A stretch of DNA of 64,000 nt from Rubinisphaera italica (GTDB lineage: Bacteria > Planctomycetota > Planctomycetia > Planctomycetales > Planctomycetaceae): the NCBI RefSeq assembly GCF_007859715.1, contig NZ_SJPG01000001.1, forward strand, positions 4,490,728 to 4,554,727, read 5' to 3'. This document shows, piece by piece, positions 39,264 through 53,060 of this stretch; position 1 is the stretch's first letter; each line of letters opens with the position of its first letter. The position numbers and the translations under genes are program-made. Below the pieces are notes generated by a model. That model made no database searches. It worked only from the letters and a program-made list of their open reading frames with translations, and was not told the origin of the DNA.

Positions 39264-39354
39264 CCTGGGTGGCAGGTGGGCTCCGCTTCTGCGCAAGCCC
39301 CCGGAAGTTCTACGATTCGGGGGCTTCTCTTCGAGAGCGCCCCCGCCACTCAGG
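39264..39354. repeat. Compound palindrome: outer imperfect inverted repeat around a perfect hairpin
   Basis: The outer arms 39264-39284 (CCTGGGTGGCAGGTGGGCTC) and 39333-39354 are inverted with a few mismatches. Inside lies a perfect 9-base stem AAGCCCCCG/CGGGGGCTT (39295-39303 and 39318-39326). One outer arm resembles the segment at 27301-27323. It lies between two genes on the same strand and may be a mobile palindromic repeat that also ends transcription. Confidence 0.65.
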
Positions 39355-39438
39355 AAAACCTTTTAAAGTGACTGACGAAGTTCGACGTCTCTCTTTAATC
39401 ATGTCAGGCAGTGCCTGACCGACGAAGTCCCTGCGTTA

Positions 39439-41238
39439 ATGAATAAGAACTCTGATACTCCTGAATCGACACTCATTACTCTGGCCGTGAAGCAAGGTTA
39501 TTTGAGCGAGGACGCAGCTGAACGTCTCTTCAACGAAGCTAGAGAACAGGCCATTTCAACACTCGATCTGGCTTATCAACAAGGGGTACTCAACCCTCAG
39601 GACGTTGAGCAGTTGACTCCATTGCAGAATCCACTGGGAACGGTGCCCGATTATCAGATCCTCGATTTGCTGGGCGTCGGGGGAATGGGAGCAGTCTACA
39701 GTGCCCGTCAACTGAAACTTGATCGAGTCATCGCGCTGAAATTGATGAAGCAGGGCGATGCCAACTCGGCTTCCCGCTCTCATCAGGAAGCCAAACTCGT
39801 CGCACGGTTACGTCATCCAAACATCATCACTGCTTACGATTACGGCGTGAGCCAAGGTCGTATCTTCCTGGCGATGGAAATGATCGATGGCCAAAGCCTG
39901 CTCGAATTTGTCAATGAAAAAGGATCGCTCGACGAACGGCTGGCATTGAAGCTCCTTCGACAAGTCGCAGCTGCGTTGTCTTACGCGACCGAGCAGGGAA
40001 TTACGCATCGCGATATTAAGCCGGGGAACCTGTTACTGACGCGAGACGATACCGGATTGCAGCAAGATTCAAACATCCCGATTGTTAAAGTCGCAGACTT
40101 TGGTCTGGCCCGGTTTATGGGAGACATCAACGAGACACGACTGACACTCGATGGCTCGACGTTAGGCACTCCCGCTTACGCTGCTCCCGAGCAGATGCAG
40201 GACTCGAATGTCGATGAACGAGCAGACATTTATTCATTGGGAGCGACGCTTTACTTCATGCTGCACGGGGAAAGTCCATGTTCTGGACAATCCGTGATGA
40301 AGGTCATCTCTAACAAACTCAATGGAGATATCGGCTGGTCGCGAAAATTGCCCGACTCCTGCTCTGAGGCTTGCCAGGATCTCGTCAATGTGATGACAAC
40401 GCCCGAGCCCGAAAATCGACTCAGCGATTATGTCGACATCATTCGACGAATAGATGACATACTGCAGGACACACTCTCTACAGAGGATCGTAACAAACGG
40501 TCCGCTCAAAAAGGAAAATCCTGGCGTCCATCCAATAAGCATATGACACTTCTGAAATGGAGTGTTTTTGCACTCGCGTTGACCTGCGGGATATTGATTG
40601 CCTTTCAATGGACTCCTGAGACGAAGTCACCGGAATTCGTCCGTGCCGATTTAAAAGCCTCCAATATGCAGGCCCCTCCATTATTTAACGGGGTCAGTGT
40701 CCCATTACGCGGTGCAAAATCGGGTACCTGGCGGACAACTACCGAAACACTCGAAAAAGGATTAACGGGAGCAACCGTTCTTTCCGGAATGAACGGGACT
40801 CATGAATTTAAGTTCCCGGGTAAAGGTTTTGAATTGTATCAACTCCAGTTGAGCGTCAACCCTCTGGAGAATGCCCGGGTTGATTTGCTACTGGGCAGTG
40901 AAAAGCAGATTCAGAGGACGACCATTCGTTTGCAAGACCAGCAAATTCAGCTGGGAATAACGACATCGGCTTCCCAGGAATTCTCGCCTCTGGAAAACTT
41001 TTCCGCTCTCCCCTTTTCTGAAACCGGAGAACAGCCGCGGTATCAACGATTGACGATGGTGCATCAAGCGGATGGCTGGATTATCTCTGTGAATGGTGAG
41101 GAACTCGGAGCTGTTTACAATCAGTTGGACGAACATCCTCACCAGTTTGATTTGCAGGTGACGGAGGGAATGGCTCACTTCTCCGATTTTCGGGTCGTCC
41201 AGTTAATCCCCGCTCTCAATGCAAATACTGGTCAATAA
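39439..41238 (+). CDS. Pkn-type serine/threonine protein kinase, membrane-anchored
   Basis: Residues 71-340 are a Hanks-type kinase: glycine loop GVGGMGAVYSAR (79-90), Lys101, catalytic HRDIKPGN (190-197), DFG (220-222) and GTPAYAAPEQ. A transmembrane helix (about 369-391) leads to an extracellular 200-residue domain that looks like a beta-sandwich of the LamG/DUF1080 type. The N-terminal 70 residues form a helical leader common in planctomycete kinases. The kinase probably transmits envelope signals; no target is evident. It is followed 136 bases on by a DUF1501 gene. Confidence 0.93.
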   Translation: MNKNSDTPESTLITLAVKQGYLSEDAAERLFNEAREQAISTLDLAYQQGVLNPQDVEQLTPLQNPLGTVPDYQILDLLGVGGMGAVYSARQLKLDRVIALKLMKQGDANSASRSHQEAKLVARLRHPNIITAYDYGVSQGRIFLAMEMIDGQSLLEFVNEKGSLDERLALKLLRQVAAALSYATEQGITHRDIKPGNLLLTRDDTGLQQDSNIPIVKVADFGLARFMGDINETRLTLDGSTLGTPAYAAPEQMQDSNVDERADIYSLGATLYFMLHGESPCSGQSVMKVISNKLNGDIGWSRKLPDSCSEACQDLVNVMTTPEPENRLSDYVDIIRRIDDILQDTLSTEDRNKRSAQKGKSWRPSNKHMTLLKWSVFALALTCGILIAFQWTPETKSPEFVRADLKASNMQAPPLFNGVSVPLRGAKSGTWRTTTETLEKGLTGATVLSGMNGTHEFKFPGKGFELYQLQLSVNPLENARVDLLLGSEKQIQRTTIRLQDQQIQLGITTSASQEFSPLENFSALPFSETGEQPRYQRLTMVHQADGWIISVNGEELGAVYNQLDEHPHQFDLQVTEGMAHFSDFRVVQLIPALNANTGQ

Positions 41239-41374
41239 ACCTGACTTATTGATCAGTAGTTCATATTCGATTTGACTTTTGTATCACACTTATACGATAC
41301 TTACATTCAGATAAACTGATCGATTTCAGTGATCTCCTGCTCTCCTACCTGTGATTCTTCCTGAGGATACCGAG

Positions 41375-42691
41375 ATGCCCGCAAAGACTGCCTGTTCCTC
41401 TTATTTTCAACTTCCAAATATTTCTCGACGTGGATTTCTACAGGCTGGATCATTAGGTGGACTTGGAATTTCCTTGTCGGGAATTTTGCGATCAGAAGCA
41501 CTGGCGATGGGTTCAAGCATCGCCCCCAAAGCGAAATCGGTTATTCTGCTCTGGCTGCAGGGTGGCGTATCTCATCACGATACTTTCGACCCGAAACCTT
41601 ATGCTCCCGCCAACATACGGGGCGAACTGAATACGATTCAGACAACATTGCCGGGGGTTAACTTCACAGAGCATTTACCAAAACTCGCGGGGATGACTGA
41701 TCAGCTAGCCATCATTCGGAGTGTGACACATACTGAATCTGCTCATCAGCGTGGTTCAATGTACATGGTTGAGGGCCGCCGTCCTCCCAAGGCGACTGGC
41801 GTAAATGCCTCTGGATATCCCGAATTAGGATCAATTGTCGCACACGAACTTGGAATGCGTTCGGGCTTGCCCGCGTTTGTCAGCATTCCCGGTAACGACT
41901 TCACATCTCGATTCACCGGTTCCGGTTATCTGCCTCCTTCTGTGGAAGCCTTTCGCGGCACCGAAAGCAATTCGCTGAAACCGGATCAGCGCGTGACGAT
42001 GGACCGCTTCGCCGAACGTGTCGAATTGCAACGCTCTCTGTGTCAGCAATCCGCAACAACAGCTGCCCCCTGGGATACTTTCAATGAGCAGGCGATTGAG
42101 ATTATTTCGACCGGCAAAGGAGCAGCGGCTTTTGACTGGCAACAGGAATCAACAGCAACCCAGGAACGCTACGGCATCACTTCTGGACGCAAAGGGCAAA
42201 TGGGACAATTAACCTTAACCGCCCGTCGACTGATTGAAGCGGGAGTTCGTTATGTCACCGTCGGCCGTAACAGTTGGGATCATCACAGCAATATTTTCCC
42301 GCTACTCAAAGACCGCGTACCACGCGTCGACGATGCGATGTCCGGACTTATTCAGGATTTGCAGGAACGAAATCTACTGGATGAAACACTCGTCATCTGT
42401 ATGACGGAATATGGGCGAACTCCGAAAATCAATTCGCAAGCAGGTCGCGATCATTGGCCGAACGCCTTCAGCATTCTGTTTGCCGGAGCCGGGATCAAAA
42501 CCGGGCAGGTCATTGGGGCCAGCGACAAAGATGGGGCAGCCGTCCAGGATCGCCCCGTTTCTCCGGAAGAAATCGCCGCAACAATTCTGCATCTGACCGG
42601 CATCAATCCTCATCACGAATACATGACTCAGGATGGCCGTCCGATCATGTATGTCGATTACGCACAACCGATCGCAGAATTGCTGTCGTAG
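41375..42691 (+). CDS. DUF1501 family protein
   Basis: ATG 41375 is preceded by GAGGATA-type Shine-Dalgarno sequence and produces a twin-arginine signal (ISRRGFLQAGSLGGLGISLSG); an in-frame GTG at 41351 is less likely. DUF1501 hallmarks follow: ILLWLQGGVSHHDTFDPKP, RSVTHTESAHQRGSMYM, VGRNSWDHHS, MTEYGRTPK and AGRDHW. Unlike the first DUF1501 gene in the window it has no DUF1549/1553 partner beside it. The substrate is unknown. Confidence 0.9.
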   Translation: MPAKTACSSYFQLPNISRRGFLQAGSLGGLGISLSGILRSEALAMGSSIAPKAKSVILLWLQGGVSHHDTFDPKPYAPANIRGELNTIQTTLPGVNFTEHLPKLAGMTDQLAIIRSVTHTESAHQRGSMYMVEGRRPPKATGVNASGYPELGSIVAHELGMRSGLPAFVSIPGNDFTSRFTGSGYLPPSVEAFRGTESNSLKPDQRVTMDRFAERVELQRSLCQQSATTAAPWDTFNEQAIEIISTGKGAAAFDWQQESTATQERYGITSGRKGQMGQLTLTARRLIEAGVRYVTVGRNSWDHHSNIFPLLKDRVPRVDDAMSGLIQDLQERNLLDETLVICMTEYGRTPKINSQAGRDHWPNAFSILFAGAGIKTGQVIGASDKDGAAVQDRPVSPEEIAATILHLTGINPHHEYMTQDGRPIMYVDYAQPIAELLS

Positions 42692-42794
42692 TATCGAGTC
42701 CGCTTTATCCAGCAATGCCGACTTCGACCTGACGAAGTGTTTCCACTGGGTTACAGAATGATCGCTGACTGATTATCTGTCATTCACATTCTTG

Positions 42795-45872
<3,078 letters not shown>

Positions 45873-46557
45873 AAATATCGTCGCCCCGCTACTTAGGAAA
45901 ACCTGGTCAATCCGGTAAGGAGGGGATACGCCGAGCACGAGCCGCATTTGGGACTTGCGACTGTGTTCTGTTGAAGACCAGCTGGATTTGATCATGAGTC
46001 GACCTGACGCTGATTCGCGTATTGGACACCGGATTGGTGGAGATTGATTGGAATTGAGGAAACCCCATGCAGATCATCCCGGCTCAGTGGCTTTTTCAAA
46101 CCGCCTGTTCCGAGACTTATTCATTCAATTTGCCGAGAAGGCATCGATTGAAACGATCAAAATCATGGAATTCCCGCAAAGATATCTGTTTGTGAGACGC
46201 GTAGAAGTAACTGAAATCGCCTTTTTGGAGCAAGACGAGTTTGTTATGAGGGGTTTTAAGTCCAGATTTGGGGCGACTTAACGCAAAGTTTGCACCCGGA
46301 GAAATTTTTCGAAAAAACTTAGGCGACGCATGCCCCCTAAGCTACCCAGGCTGGTGATGAGTTGGTAGTTCCGAGAAAAGATCATTTTTCCGCGAGCAAA
46401 AATTACACATCAATAAGAGTAAATGTAACTGCCTGAACTCGAAGATTCCAAGGAAATGATTGGATTGAGATCTCGATGAAGCGAACACAAGACACTTATG
46501 AAAGCAAATAAATCATGCAAACCCTCTGTAATATGAATACGTTTAATCGCACTATTT
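45873..46557. other. Intergenic region upstream of bamA
   Basis: About 685 bases hold the bamA promoter and the 3' flank of the phosphatase gene. A 77-codon frame at 46048-46281 lacks support. A 12-base palindrome TTTTTCGAAAAA and a weak CTTAGG/CCTAAG hairpin occur near 46300-46345. No RNA gene was recognised. Confidence 0.4.
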
Positions 46558-47337
46558 CTAACTGGAAAGCATATGGTCAAGAACTCTCGTCATCGCTTCG
46601 GCCCAGCCTTTTGAGCCGGGGAATGCTGCGATGATTTTGTGGGGATGTTCAAAATGCAGCCGGATAGTACCATCGGGAGCGGGAACGACGACTGCGATAT
46701 TTGCCCATTCAAGCATCGGCTGATCGATCGGGCTATCTCCTAAGGCGACCGAAGTTAAAGTCTTATCGCAACTATCTGAAATTCGTTGATAAACCGCCGC
46801 TGCTCCGCGACCTTTATCGGTTTGTCCTGCGACATGCCAGAAACGACCTCCGCGTGTCAACTGCAGTTGATGCTTTTGAAGTTCTTCCCGAAACGGCTCT
46901 ATTCGAGCATCGTCGTCTTCCCAGAGCATTGGTTCCGTACAATACCGTTGAGCAGCCAGATTCGCTCTCTCAATCGAAAGTCCTGTCGCTCGAACAATGC
47001 CTTCGACACCCAGGTCTCGAAATGAGGAAAACTGATACTGTTGTTTGCAATCACTCAGAACATCCAGAATTTTCTCCCGATCTGCTCCCAGAACCGTCCG
47101 GTCTCCCGCAGCGTCCCAGCAGACAACGCCCCCATTTTCGCAGATGATTGTTGGACTGGCGTCAAGTTCCTCAGCTAATGGTCGCATCTCGGCTTCCGTT
47201 TTACTGGAGCAAAGCACCAGTGGAATCTGCAACTTTTGCAGGTGATCCAGAACGGGTAATGCAGGCTCATAACTATAATCTCCATGATTAAGCAGGCAGC
47301 CATCGAGATCCGTAAACACAATCATTGGAACAGGCAT
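46558..47337 (-). CDS. HAD phosphatase of the mannosyl-3-phosphoglycerate phosphatase family
   Basis: The HAD nucleophile motif is VFTDLDGCLL; motif II is CSSKTEAEM; the C2-type cap contains ICENGGVV, a family signature; motif IV is GDSPIDQPML. The 259-residue length fits MPGP/YedP phosphatases, which dephosphorylate mannosyl- or glucosyl-3-phosphoglycerate to make compatible solutes. No synthase gene (mpgS or gpgS) is in the window, so the substrate is inferred only from the family. Confidence 0.85.
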   Translation of the reverse strand: MPVPMIVFTDLDGCLLNHGDYSYEPALPVLDHLQKLQIPLVLCSSKTEAEMRPLAEELDASPTIICENGGVVCWDAAGDRTVLGADREKILDVLSDCKQQYQFSSFRDLGVEGIVRATGLSIERANLAAQRYCTEPMLWEDDDARIEPFREELQKHQLQLTRGGRFWHVAGQTDKGRGAAAVYQRISDSCDKTLTSVALGDSPIDQPMLEWANIAVVVPAPDGTIRLHFEHPHKIIAAFPGSKGWAEAMTRVLDHMLSS

Positions 47338-47609
47338 TGTAATTCACTCTTTCCGTCCGGGCTCAATGAGTCCTCATAAGGTGTCTGAGGATAAGCGGAG
47401 TCAAAATCTACGACACTGGAGTTTTTCGGTATTACGACAACAGCCACCATGTTGTGCCCAGAATATTAATTCATCCCCTGATATTGCACAGCGCTGATCG
47501 GTTCATACTTACTGAAATAAAACTGCGGATCTCTGACCCTAGGAATCGGTTTATAACTCTTTAAAATCAACTTCCACAAGGTATCTGATCTCACTGAAAG
47601 AGCAACTTC

Positions 47610-48635
<1,026 letters not shown>

Positions 48636-48895
48636 ACGGACAGACGTGAGGCCTGCTGCATTTACGCAACATCCCTTTAAAACGGGAAAGGTCCGTAAGT
48701 TTTAGGGATCGAGGTGTCCAATTTGAAACATTTTGCAAGTTTCCCCTTGGAACATGCCCTCATTTCGAGTCTGATAGGGGATTCAAGAATCCAAATTCAA
48801 GAGCATCGAGAGATTACAGGGAAAGCGAGAATTCGTTGGGATCCACACACAAGCCAAGTCATGTTCGGTTGGACCGCCATTCGCGTCGACGCAGA

Positions 48896-50077
48896 ATGCT
48901 GCTCGTCTCGTATGACAGAGCTGCGAATCCGTCTGTGTATGATGAGCACTTCGACGAACAGATTCTGCTCGATCCCGAACTGATGAAAATCGTGAATGCC
49001 TCCGCAGATTATCTTTCACGCCGAACATCCACTTCAGGAATTCTGGCTCGAAGTGCTGCCAGTCTAGTTAAGGGAATGGCGACCGGTTCAGCAGTGCTGG
49101 CCGATTTTCCCGATGTCGAATGCGAAATGGTTCCCCTCGGCCGCCGTCTCGCCCCGCAGGAATTAGACGACGACCCAACCTCTGTCTTTTCCGACATCCC
49201 CAGTAATCAAACCAGCGAGCAATCCGTTAATGAGGAGTCTGAGGTCATTCCGCAACAAGTGGAAGCCAAAGACGTAACACCCGCTCCTCCCAAAAAACTC
49301 GACGTCTCTCCACTCCCCGTCGGACCACGCAAATCGCGTCGAAATATCAACGAGCTCCTCGATAGTAAACCGCTTGGCGGAACCGAGGGATTGAATTTGA
49401 TACGCAGTTGGCTTCATGAACCTCAATCTCGGGTCTGGATGTTTGTCGGTGATGAGACAACCGCCTGGTTGCGATATCATGGCGAACCGGGGTACGCAGA
49501 AATGTTCCGGCATCGAATTCGCTGGGAAATACGTCGCTTTCCCGACTTAATCGTTAACGCGGGTGTCCGAAATGCGGGGATAGACGACCTCATCAAAATT
49601 ACCAGGCAGGGGTTGCTTCAATGCCGTGCCGATGCGGTGTTCATCATGCCGACAATCGCCGATATGCAATATGCTGTCGATAAGCCGTTCGACTATTCCG
49701 AACGCTTACGTCAACTGGCCGGAGTTGTGCGTGAGCAAGGTGCAGAACCTGTTTTTCAAACCCCACCCGTTCCGATGGCTGAAGGGCATGAATCCATCCA
49801 GCCGCTCCATCAACTGGCTGACCTTGTCCGGGAAGTTGCCATCGTTGAAGGGGTGCCATTGATCGATCATGCCGAATTCTGGCAGGAACAGGGGCTCAGC
49901 AACTGGTGGTCGGACGACAAAACTATGATCACAGCTGCTGGTCAACGTGCCTTGTCAATGCTCTTTTTCTCGGAACTCGACCTCTTCGATCGCTCCAGCC
50001 AACTCTGCTCCAAACTCCAATCGACCTGGAACGACTCAACCCCATCCATTCCCCAGAGTAAAACAGTTCACACTTGA
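48896..50077 (+). CDS. SGNH-hydrolase-like protein with degenerate active site
   Basis: The C-terminal half resembles the SGNH/GDSL fold: VWMFVGDETTAW (block I position), VNAGVRNAGIDDLI (Gly/Asn block) and DAVFIMPTIADM, then VVREQGAEPVFQTPP and a late TAAGQRALSMLFF helix. Block I reads GDE rather than GDS, so the catalytic Ser is absent and hydrolase activity is doubtful. The N-terminal 180 residues are hydrophilic and Pro/Glu-rich. ATG 48896 is the first ATG; an in-frame TTG at 48836 would add 20 basic residues. A GYF_2 gene follows 137 bases on. Confidence 0.65.
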   Translation: MLLVSYDRAANPSVYDEHFDEQILLDPELMKIVNASADYLSRRTSTSGILARSAASLVKGMATGSAVLADFPDVECEMVPLGRRLAPQELDDDPTSVFSDIPSNQTSEQSVNEESEVIPQQVEAKDVTPAPPKKLDVSPLPVGPRKSRRNINELLDSKPLGGTEGLNLIRSWLHEPQSRVWMFVGDETTAWLRYHGEPGYAEMFRHRIRWEIRRFPDLIVNAGVRNAGIDDLIKITRQGLLQCRADAVFIMPTIADMQYAVDKPFDYSERLRQLAGVVREQGAEPVFQTPPVPMAEGHESIQPLHQLADLVREVAIVEGVPLIDHAEFWQEQGLSNWWSDDKTMITAAGQRALSMLFFSELDLFDRSSQLCSKLQSTWNDSTPSIPQSKTVHT

Positions 50078-50214
50078 AACCACTGCTTTTGAGTGTCATC
50101 ATGAAACATATAGACAGCTGATGGAACAATGATACCTCAGTATGTCATAACCTGCCCAAACACAGACTCTCGATATGAATCGTCGTCAATTCCAGACGAT
50201 TGTGGCTGAAAACG

Positions 50215-51516
50215 ATGGAAACAGAACCTGATAAACCTGCCTATCCAAACCACGATGAGTTCGAGGTTGCTGAAAGTTTCGAAGATCTGGATATCGATTT
50301 CAAATCGGGATCTGATTCATCGGCTCAGAAGAACCAGCAAGACGACGACCAACTTCCTTCCATCGACGATTTTACGATCGATCGTCAGTCCTCTGCGAGC
50401 GTCAAACGCGTCGTTGCAGACCACTGGTACACTCAAGTACTCGGACAGGAATTGGGACCTTTTCCGTTTGATGAACTCGTCAATATGGTCGTCGGCGGAG
50501 ATGTCGGTCCCAAAGATATGATTCGTCATCAAGTCCATGGTCAATGGATTGCCGCCGGTGATATTGGCGGACTGTTCCCTGAGACCGATGACTCTGCAGA
50601 TGATGACGATTTCGAACTCGGCAGTAGTGTTCATGTTCACGAAAATATTGAGTCGGCAGAAGCTGCCAGTCCCAATGTGCGAGTCGTCGGGGGAGAAATT
50701 AATCGCGTCCTTCGGGAAGCTCAGGAGTCGCGAGCCAAACGAAATCAGGCTCCTCCCCCTCCCATTACAAACGATGACGACCCAATCGAACCTCTGGAAG
50801 AAAATCTGGAGACAGACGAAGCTCCCCCAGAACCAACTCCGGAAGAACTCGAAGTCGCCCGCAAAAAGATTATTGCCGATCGTCTCAACTCCTGGCTCGA
50901 TGATCGCGTTGAAACACCGCCTGAACCCGAGGTTGAAGAAGAGGAAACTCCTTCGACTCCGGCCTATACTCCGCCAGCCGCTTCATATGTGCCGACACAA
51001 ACTCCCCAGCAGACCTACACACCGACACCGCCTCGCCCAATGCCGGTAAAACCTAAAGTGAAATCCGGCGGAGGGGAATCGATCTTCAGTAAAATTGGGG
51101 GAATGTTTGGTGGCGTTTCCGCTCCAGATGTCTCGATCGATCCCAAACATATGATTGCCTTAGGGGCCATTGCGCTCGTTGCCGCGTTGTTCTATCTGCC
51201 CTCAATGATTGGAGGCACGAATGATGAAGCAATCTATCAACGCTTCAAAGAAATTTACGGCCAGATTCAGCAACAACGTTCCAGCAATCCTGCAGCCATT
51301 CAGGCGATGAAAAAGGATGTGGTTCCAGAAATCGAAGAGACGGTTCAACATTTAATCGATGACGGGGCTGGTGCAAAGAAACCAATCAAGCAACAACTGA
51401 TGTGGATTGGAAAGAACTGCTTGATTCCACTCATTGAAGCCCCGGGAGCCGAACCCGGACCTCTCGACACGAGAATCGAAACTCATTTCTCGACCATTGA
51501 AAGTCTCAAGAAATAG
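50215..51516 (+). CDS. GYF_2 (DUF4339) domain membrane protein
   Basis: Residues about 60-120 form a GYF_2 domain (HWYTQVLGQELGPFPFDELVNMV, then GQWIAAGDIGGLFP), a proline-rich-peptide-binding type fold. A long acidic and Pro-rich linker (EEEETPSTPAYTPPAASYVP) leads to a single transmembrane helix near residue 320 (HMIALGAIALVAALFYLPSM) and a C-terminal helical tail. ATG 50215 is chosen over TTG 50200. GYF_2 membrane proteins are common in planctomycetes and their role is unknown. Confidence 0.82.
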   Translation: METEPDKPAYPNHDEFEVAESFEDLDIDFKSGSDSSAQKNQQDDDQLPSIDDFTIDRQSSASVKRVVADHWYTQVLGQELGPFPFDELVNMVVGGDVGPKDMIRHQVHGQWIAAGDIGGLFPETDDSADDDDFELGSSVHVHENIESAEAASPNVRVVGGEINRVLREAQESRAKRNQAPPPPITNDDDPIEPLEENLETDEAPPEPTPEELEVARKKIIADRLNSWLDDRVETPPEPEVEEEETPSTPAYTPPAASYVPTQTPQQTYTPTPPRPMPVKPKVKSGGGESIFSKIGGMFGGVSAPDVSIDPKHMIALGAIALVAALFYLPSMIGGTNDEAIYQRFKEIYGQIQQQRSSNPAAIQAMKKDVVPEIEETVQHLIDDGAGAKKPIKQQLMWIGKNCLIPLIEAPGAEPGPLDTRIETHFSTIESLKK

Positions 51517-51667
51517 AACTTGCTCCTGCACGAACCTGAAGGGCAAACTCAGTGACTTCACTCCGCAGCCCACGGCTCCGTTCAACTTCTGTTAATCTGA
51601 TGATCACCGACGATTGGCTCCATTCGATAATAATTCTGTTTCATAGCTGTTCAGAGAGGATGAGTCT

Positions 51668-53053
51668 TTGACTTCGAGCCCGCAACGATTCGAGCAAAAT
51701 TCACACGAAGCTCCGGCCCCGCTGCGTAACGTTTCTCTGGCTACCTTCCGCTTTCCCGGTGCAATCAGTGTCCACTGGTTTATCAATCTGAGGTGGGTAG
51801 CGGTACTGGGGCAGTTTGTCACGATACTTGCTGTCTGGAAACTGTTCCAGGTTCCCCTGAATGTTGAGCCTCTGTTAATAACGGTGGCAGTGACCGCATT
51901 TAGCAATCTCATATTGATGTTCTGGTATCTCAGCTATCGTCGAACGGTGGTGGCTCCTGCTCATTCTCGTCTCTGGCACTATGTCCTGGCCATTGTTATG
52001 GCCGTGGATTTGATCCTCTTAACCTGCCTGTTGTATTTCAGTGGAGGGCCAACCAATCCGTTCTGGATTTTCTTCTTTGTGAACTTGTGCCTGGCTGGTG
52101 TGGAACTGAAAGCGGGGATAGCCTGGTGTCTCAATTTTCTTGCGGTTTTCTGCTTTGCTTATTTATTATTTGATCACCAGTCACTCGATGTTCAAGGGCT
52201 GGAACAGCTGCTTCCTGCAATTCGTAAAACGAGTCAAATCACTCTGGTACACAATGGTGTCTTCTGCGCCTTCATCACTTGTGCTTCAGTGATCGTCTCC
52301 TTTTCCACACTTGTCACTTCTCGACTGCGCCAGCGGGATGAAGACCTGCGGCTGCTCGAATCGCAACGAATTCGTGGCGAGAAGCTCGAAGCCCTCGGCA
52401 CCCTTGCAGCCGGAGCCGCCCATGAACTGGCTACGCCGCTCGGAACAATCGCAGTCATCGTTGGGGAATTACAACACGCATTCAAGAATCATGATATCGA
52501 TCCTCAGATCCGCGAAGATGTCACCATTATTCGTGCCGAACTCGATCGCTGTCGAGCAATTCTCAATCACATGTCTGCTCAGGCTGGTGAAGGCTCCGTC
52601 GAGAAGAAAATAAACGTCACCGGTGCAGAATTGCTCGACCTGATCATTAAGGAAGTAAAAGATCAGGATCGTGTCACTGTCACAATCACACCAGCAGCAA
52701 AGAGGTGCAGCATGATGCTTGAGCCCTACGTTACTGCCCAAGCGCTACGTGGTATGATCAAAAATGCATTGGAAGCTTCTGCTCCTGAAAGTGATGTGCG
52801 TGTCGACATGGTTTCGAGCGGCAACAATCTTCAGCTGACCGTTGAAGACAAGGGAGAAGGAATTCCAGAACACATTCTCTCCCGTGTCGGGGAACCATTC
52901 TTCACAACAAAAGGCACCGGCAAAGGAATGGGACTGGGCATCTTTCTCGCACGCACTGTCGTCGAACGACTGGGAGGAACCATGAAAGTCGCATCTGTTC
53001 CTGGCAAGGGGACAACGGTCTCCTGCCAGTTACCCTGTCAGCAGAATCAATAA
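51668..53053 (+). CDS. RegB/PrrB-type redox-sensing histidine kinase
   Basis: Translation probably starts at TTG 51668, preceded by GAGAGGA at 7 bases; the nearby ATG at 51660 is blocked by a stop. Six hydrophobic helices (about 35-215) include the quinone-site motif GGPTNPF (126-132) known from RegB. The H-box is LAAGAAHELATPLGTIAV with phospho-acceptor His252, and Cys295 in ELDRCRAILN corresponds in position to the redox-active Cys of RegB. The ATPase part has KNALEAS, DKGEGIP, TKGTGKGMGLGIF. The cognate regulator (RegA) is not in the window. Confidence 0.92.
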   Translation: MTSSPQRFEQNSHEAPAPLRNVSLATFRFPGAISVHWFINLRWVAVLGQFVTILAVWKLFQVPLNVEPLLITVAVTAFSNLILMFWYLSYRRTVVAPAHSRLWHYVLAIVMAVDLILLTCLLYFSGGPTNPFWIFFFVNLCLAGVELKAGIAWCLNFLAVFCFAYLLFDHQSLDVQGLEQLLPAIRKTSQITLVHNGVFCAFITCASVIVSFSTLVTSRLRQRDEDLRLLESQRIRGEKLEALGTLAAGAAHELATPLGTIAVIVGELQHAFKNHDIDPQIREDVTIIRAELDRCRAILNHMSAQAGEGSVEKKINVTGAELLDLIIKEVKDQDRVTVTITPAAKRCSMMLEPYVTAQALRGMIKNALEASAPESDVRVDMVSSGNNLQLTVEDKGEGIPEHILSRVGEPFFTTKGTGKGMGLGIFLARTVVERLGGTMKVASVPGKGTTVSCQLPCQQNQ

Positions 53054-53060
53054 GCTTCGA

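Noticed and set aside
46048..46281. 77-codon frame upstream of bamA
   Set aside because: No ribosome-binding site, motif or neighbour logic; probably chance.
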